This document shows positions 5,840 to 8,658 of a stretch of 8,658 nt of DNA, piece by piece. The notes under the pieces are model-generated. The model had not been told where the DNA came from, searched no databases, and worked only from the letters and a program-made list of their open reading frames with translations. The stretch covers positions 1-8,658 of the forward strand of contig WAML01000028.1 in NCBI GenBank assembly GCA_015522345.1. Direction: 5' to 3'. This DNA is from Desulfurococcales archaeon. Lineage in GTDB: Archaea > Thermoproteota > Thermoprotei_A > Sulfolobales > Desulfurococcaceae. Made by a program: the position numbers and the translations under genes. Each line of letters opens with the position of its first letter. Positions within the stretch are counted from its first letter, which is position 1.

Positions 5840-6299
5840 AATTGGTGTGGTTGACACAACATTTGCTAGAGTAGATATGGCCAAATACGTTATAGAAACT
5901 ATAAAGCAGTACTTACCTAATGCTAAAATCATACGCTATACTGTTCCAGGTATAAAGGACATACCAGTTGCAGCTAAAAAATTAATAGATGAGGAAGGAT
6001 GTGACATAGTTATAACGCTCGGATGGGTTGGGGCAAGTCCAATAGACAAATACAGTTATCTTGCAGCAAGTATTGGTATAATCATGACTCAATTGTTAAC
6101 AAATAAGCATATAATAGATGTAACAGTACATGAAGATGAAGCTGAGGATGAAGAAAAACTGTATCAGATAGCCGTTGATAGGGCGAAAAAGCATGCATTA
6201 AACGTTGTTGCCTTACTTAAAGGTAGGGAAGCGCTAAGTAGGAAAGCTGGTATGGGTATTAGGCAAGGCATACCTGATGTTGGGCCAATAAAAACTTAA
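5832..6299 (+). CDS. ribC: Riboflavin synthase, archaeal type
   Basis: Catalyses the last step, dismutation of two 6,7-dimethyl-8-ribityllumazine molecules into riboflavin and the pyrimidinedione that is recycled. It belongs to the archaeal class, which evolved from lumazine synthase and is unrelated to the two-barrel bacterial RibE. The 155-residue length is normal. Characteristic segments are VVDTTFARVDMA (6-17), YTVPGIKDIPVAA (36-48), ITLGWVGASPIDK (61-73), VTVHEDEAEDE (97-107) and the C-terminal RQGIPDVGP (144-152). ATG 5832 lies within the last codons of ribB (8-base overlap), with a G-rich stretch (5819-5823) at Shine-Dalgarno distance. The VPG-x-x-DIP and ITLG segments align directly with those of RibH, encoded just downstream, showing the shared origin of the two enzymes. 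Confidence 0.95.
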   Translation: MYRIGVVDTTFARVDMAKYVIETIKQYLPNAKIIRYTVPGIKDIPVAAKKLIDEEGCDIVITLGWVGASPIDKYSYLAASIGIIMTQLLTNKHIIDVTVHEDEAEDEEKLYQIAVDRAKKHALNVVALLKGREALSRKAGMGIRQGIPDVGPIKT

Positions 6300-6333
6300 T
6301 TAACTAACTTAGAGTTTAGTGCTGGGGCTCGGT

Positions 6334-6792
6334 ATGAGTGAAGTTAAACTAGGAATAGTAGTATCAGAGTTCAATTACGATATAACATATCTTATGCTGC
6401 AGAAAGCATTAAATCACGCAGAATTTCTTGGAGCAAAAGTAGTTATTGTAGTTAAAGTTCCGGGAGCCTATGATATACCTATAGCAGTTAAGGCCCTACT
6501 TGAAAAACACGATGTTGATGCTATAGTAACTCTAGGTGCAGTTATACAGGGTGAAACCAAGCACGATGAAATAGTAGCTAGTCAAGCATCTAGGAAAATC
6601 ATAGACTTAAGCTTAGAGTATGGTAAACCAGTAACCTTAGGAATAATAGGTCCAGGTGCTAGTAGGATGCAGGCTTTAGAAAGAGTAGAAGAATATGCTA
6701 GACGTGCTGTGGAAGCAGCTGTAAAACTAGCTAGACGATTGAAGAAGTTAGCTTCTGTAGAGTACAAGGGTGAAACAATAATTATAGAGTAA
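6334..6792 (+). CDS. ribH: 6,7-dimethyl-8-ribityllumazine synthase
   Basis: Condenses dihydroxybutanone phosphate with the ribitylaminouracil to make lumazine, the substrate of RibC. Lumazine synthases form pentamers or icosahedral 60-mers; which applies here cannot be seen. Numbered from the start chosen, motifs are VSEFNYDIT (10-18), KVPGAYDIP (41-49), TLGAVIQGETKHDE (66-79, with catalytic His77 and the phosphate-binding GET) and GPGASRMQALER (106-117). The frame opens at GTG 6319, but ATG 6334 begins exactly where family members usually begin, just before the first beta strand, and has GGGG (6324-6327) 6 nt upstream; I therefore call a 152-residue protein. It lies 34 bases after ribC, on the same strand and in the same pathway, so almost certainly in one operon. 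Confidence 0.95.
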   Translation: MSEVKLGIVVSEFNYDITYLMLQKALNHAEFLGAKVVIVVKVPGAYDIPIAVKALLEKHDVDAIVTLGAVIQGETKHDEIVASQASRKIIDLSLEYGKPVTLGIIGPGASRMQALERVEEYARRAVEAAVKLARRLKKLASVEYKGETIIIE

Positions 6793-6831
6793 GCTAAGGC
6801 GTTAATGGGGACACGGGCTTAGGGTATAGTA

Positions 6832-7545
6832 ATGGTAAAAGTAGGAGTCTTAGAACTGGTAGGCTACAGAGAATGGACAGAACAACTAGGTACTGATAGA
6901 GAGTGGCTTATACAGCTGATACAGTCAAACATGTACAAGGTTTTCCAAGAAAAAATATCTAAGATTAACGGATTCGTGCTTTCACTTAGATATGACTACA
7001 TGTTACTAATACTCGAAGGCGTAGAGAACAGCAATGTACTCAGCATATTAGATAGCCTAGAGAAAATATCACCAGTCCCATTAAGATTAAGTATTGCATG
7101 TGGGCAAACACCTTATGAAGCACAGTATAATGCATCACTAAAGTTACGTACAAGTAGCGGCAAGTATGTGTTAGAGGACTGTAATCCAACTGGTATAGCA
7201 GTAGCACACTTTGATATTAACGACTTTACTAAATTAACAAGTAAACTAAGCATTTACGATACATTTGTAAGCGTAGAGGAACTACACATGCACTTAACTA
7301 AGGAGATCCAACGTATAGGTGGTATAACGCAGTATCTTGGCGGAGATAATATAGTAGCCTTTCTATCCATAGATGTACTTGACGCTATCAAGTCATTAGT
7401 AGAGAGAATTAAGGGTGTTAAGGTAGGGATAGGCGTAGCTAAAAATACTAGAAAGGCGTTGATGTATGCAGCATTAGCACTTGACAATATAAGAAGGTCT
7501 ATGAAGAATAAGGTAAACATATTAGTATTAGGGGACTTAAAGTAA
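6832..7545 (+). CDS. arfA: GTP cyclohydrolase III (IIa), archaeal riboflavin/F420 entry enzyme
   Basis: Opens the imidazole ring of GTP to give the formylated intermediate FAPy, the first step of archaeal riboflavin and coenzyme F420 synthesis; ArfB then removes the formyl group. The 237-residue protein has the two tandem nucleotidyl-cyclase/GGDEF-like alpha-beta domains of the family. The first (1-105) ends in GQTPYEAQ (91-98). The second (about 122-237) carries AHFDINDFT (125-133) and YLGGDNIVAF (168-177), whose Asp128 and Asp172 look like the Mg ligands. In the N-terminal motif LVGYREWT (9-16), the place where I expect an Asp from remembered homologues (VDYREWT or IDNYGPWT) holds Gly or Val. 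AGGGT lies 6 nt before ATG 6832. The gene follows ribH after 39 bases and closes the operon, ending 12 bases from the convergent phosphohexomutase gene. Confidence 0.92.
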   Translation: MVKVGVLELVGYREWTEQLGTDREWLIQLIQSNMYKVFQEKISKINGFVLSLRYDYMLLILEGVENSNVLSILDSLEKISPVPLRLSIACGQTPYEAQYNASLKLRTSSGKYVLEDCNPTGIAVAHFDINDFTKLTSKLSIYDTFVSVEELHMHLTKEIQRIGGITQYLGGDNIVAFLSIDVLDAIKSLVERIKGVKVGIGVAKNTRKALMYAALALDNIRRSMKNKVNILVLGDLK

Positions 7546-7557
7546 TACCATAAACTC

Positions 7558-8658
7558 TTACATGCCTAGTCCTTCGATTTCACCTAACTTAACACCATGA
7601 ACTTCTACTGCTCTTCTCAACAATTTCATAGAATAATCTATTAGTTCGTTTAATCTACCTTTAGTTAAGGCTTCCATGTAGAATCTTATCTTAGGCTCTG
7701 TTCCGCTTTTACGTACTAATAGCCAAGACCCGTCTTCGTAATCTAAGCGTACGCCGTCGATTGTAGTTATCTTGGCGGAATCACTCTTGGCTAGTAACTC
7801 CTCTACTATGGTATTGTATACACTACCTATCTTATGTTTAGGTATTTTTACTGAGAATCTCTTGCTAGGATAATCCGGTATATCTTTAAATAAATTATCT
7901 AAGCCTTTGTTTTCAATAGACAGCTTTGTCAATAGCGCAGCTTGGTATATTCCATCAACCCAGAATCCCCATGCGGGATCTATTAGTTTCCAGGGCTCAG
8001 CTGCTAATAATGCATTTGGATTTTCCTTGAGTTTTTCATGAGTTTTACCTAGCTTCCAGCGTACAAGTTTTCCACCATACTTATCTACTATTTCCTCGAC
8101 GGCATGTCCAACATCTATGGAAACTATGATTACACCTTTTCTATCCAGTAACTTCATTTTAGCATACAATGCTATTAAGCGATCTTGTTTAATGAATCCT
8201 TGTTTACGTGTAATAACACTTAACCTATCAGCATCACCATCTTGTGCTAAGGCTAGATCTGCTTCCAATACCCGTAGTAGTGAGTGTATGTATGTTAAAA
8301 CATCTGGGCGTGGTTCAGGGATACGGCCTGGAAAGAATCCATCAGGATTGCAATGTATGGTTAATGTACGTGCACCTATTTCTCTAAGAACTCTTGGAGT
8401 AACCTCGTAAGCAGCTCCATTAGCACAGTCAACTATAACTTTGAGTTCAAAGTTTTTTCCCTCTGGCTTGGTTCTAGATACTAGTTCTTCAACATAGTTT
8501 TCCGTAACCTCGGTATCTAACACTAATTTCCCTACCTTATCCCAGTCATTAAATACAGTATTTCTTTCTACAAAATCAATGTTCTTTTCTAGTTCTTCCT
8601 CCATGTCTACAGTATACTCCATACCATTTTCATCAAATACTTTGAATCCATTATATTG
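7558..8658 (-). CDS. Phosphohexomutase (phosphomannomutase/phosphoglucosamine mutase family), 5' part outside window
   Basis: An alpha-D-phosphohexomutase that moves phosphate between C6 and C1 of mannose, glucose or glucosamine phosphate, feeding nucleotide-sugar synthesis. The frame is open to the right edge. The 12 codons before Met 8622 read QYNGFKVFDENG, the sequence that normally follows the TASHNPP loop, so the true start and the catalytic phosphoserine lie beyond the window; 8622 is not the start. The visible 366 residues contain, in order, the metal loop QDGDADRL (about 139-146), the sugar-specificity loop AAEPWKLIDPAWGFWVDG (219-236) and the phosphate-binding RKSGTEPKIRFY (316-327). 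The EPWKLIDP loop differs from the bacterial GEQSGH form and does not let me choose between phosphomannomutase and archaeal GlmM. About 90 N-terminal residues are missing compared with the usual 450 or so. Confidence 0.9.
   Translation of the reverse strand, partial: QYNGFKVFDENGMEYTVDMEEELEKNIDFVERNTVFNDWDKVGKLVLDTEVTENYVEELVSRTKPEGKNFELKVIVDCANGAAYEVTPRVLREIGARTLTIHCNPDGFFPGRIPEPRPDVLTYIHSLLRVLEADLALAQDGDADRLSVITRKQGFIKQDRLIALYAKMKLLDRKGVIIVSIDVGHAVEEIVDKYGGKLVRWKLGKTHEKLKENPNALLAAEPWKLIDPAWGFWVDGIYQAALLTKLSIENKGLDNLFKDIPDYPSKRFSVKIPKHKIGSVYNTIVEELLAKSDSAKITTIDGVRLDYEDGSWLLVRKSGTEPKIRFYMEALTKGRLNELIDYSMKLLRRAVEVHGVKLGEIEGLGM

Noticed and set aside
6319..6333. GTG 6319 as start of ribH
   Set aside because: No ribosome site precedes it, and the five extra residues are not expected in the family; ATG 6334 fits both.
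1..8658. CRISPR array, insertion sequence, tRNA or rRNA
   Set aside because: No regularly spaced repeats, transposase motifs, terminal inverted repeats or cloverleaf-like sequences were seen; gaps between genes are all shorter than about 215 bases.

Overview
The window looks like a piece of an AT-rich, densely packed chromosome of a hyperthermophilic crenarchaeon (Thermoproteota), plausibly of the Desulfurococcales. The main evidence is the archaeal set of riboflavin enzymes: a stand-alone dihydroxybutanone-phosphate synthase, the archaeal type of riboflavin synthase related to lumazine synthase, lumazine synthase, and GTP cyclohydrolase III. A likely archaeal C/D box sRNA, TATA-type promoters with very short leaders, and frequent GTG and TTG starts point the same way. 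The genus is a guess.

Layout. Bases 1-212 hold no protein gene I can support, but the minus strand at 80-129 has the full box layout of a C/D box guide sRNA. Bases 213-1740 hold two overlapping plus-strand genes: a solo B3/B4 (PheT editing-like) domain protein and an inositol-monophosphatase/fructose-bisphosphatase family enzyme. They converge with an M24 Xaa-Pro peptidase gene on the minus strand (1750-2871). Next come a small zinc-ribbon gene (plus), a four-helix membrane protein (minus, overlapping the zinc-ribbon gene tail to tail), and a divergently transcribed secreted, membrane-anchored, sequon-rich protein (plus, 4131-5072).

The centrepiece is 5153-7545, a four-gene riboflavin operon in the order ribB, ribC, ribH, arfA. 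It has a Shine-Dalgarno-supported TTG start, and its promoter carries an inverted repeat that could be an operator. Together these genes provide the first GTP-opening step, the four-carbon donor, lumazine formation and the final dismutation. The FAPy deformylase (ArfB), the reductase, the deaminase and riboflavin kinase are not in the window. RibC and RibH are visibly paralogous neighbours. A phosphohexomutase (phosphomannomutase/phosphoglucosamine mutase family) converges on the operon from the right and runs off the window just after its catalytic-serine loop.

I found no mobile element, CRISPR array, tRNA or rRNA. Most of the window is housekeeping sequence. The points most worth following up are the unannotated C/D sRNA, the putative riboflavin-operon operator, the changed N-terminal motif of GTP cyclohydrolase III, and the divergent pair of uncharacterised envelope proteins.
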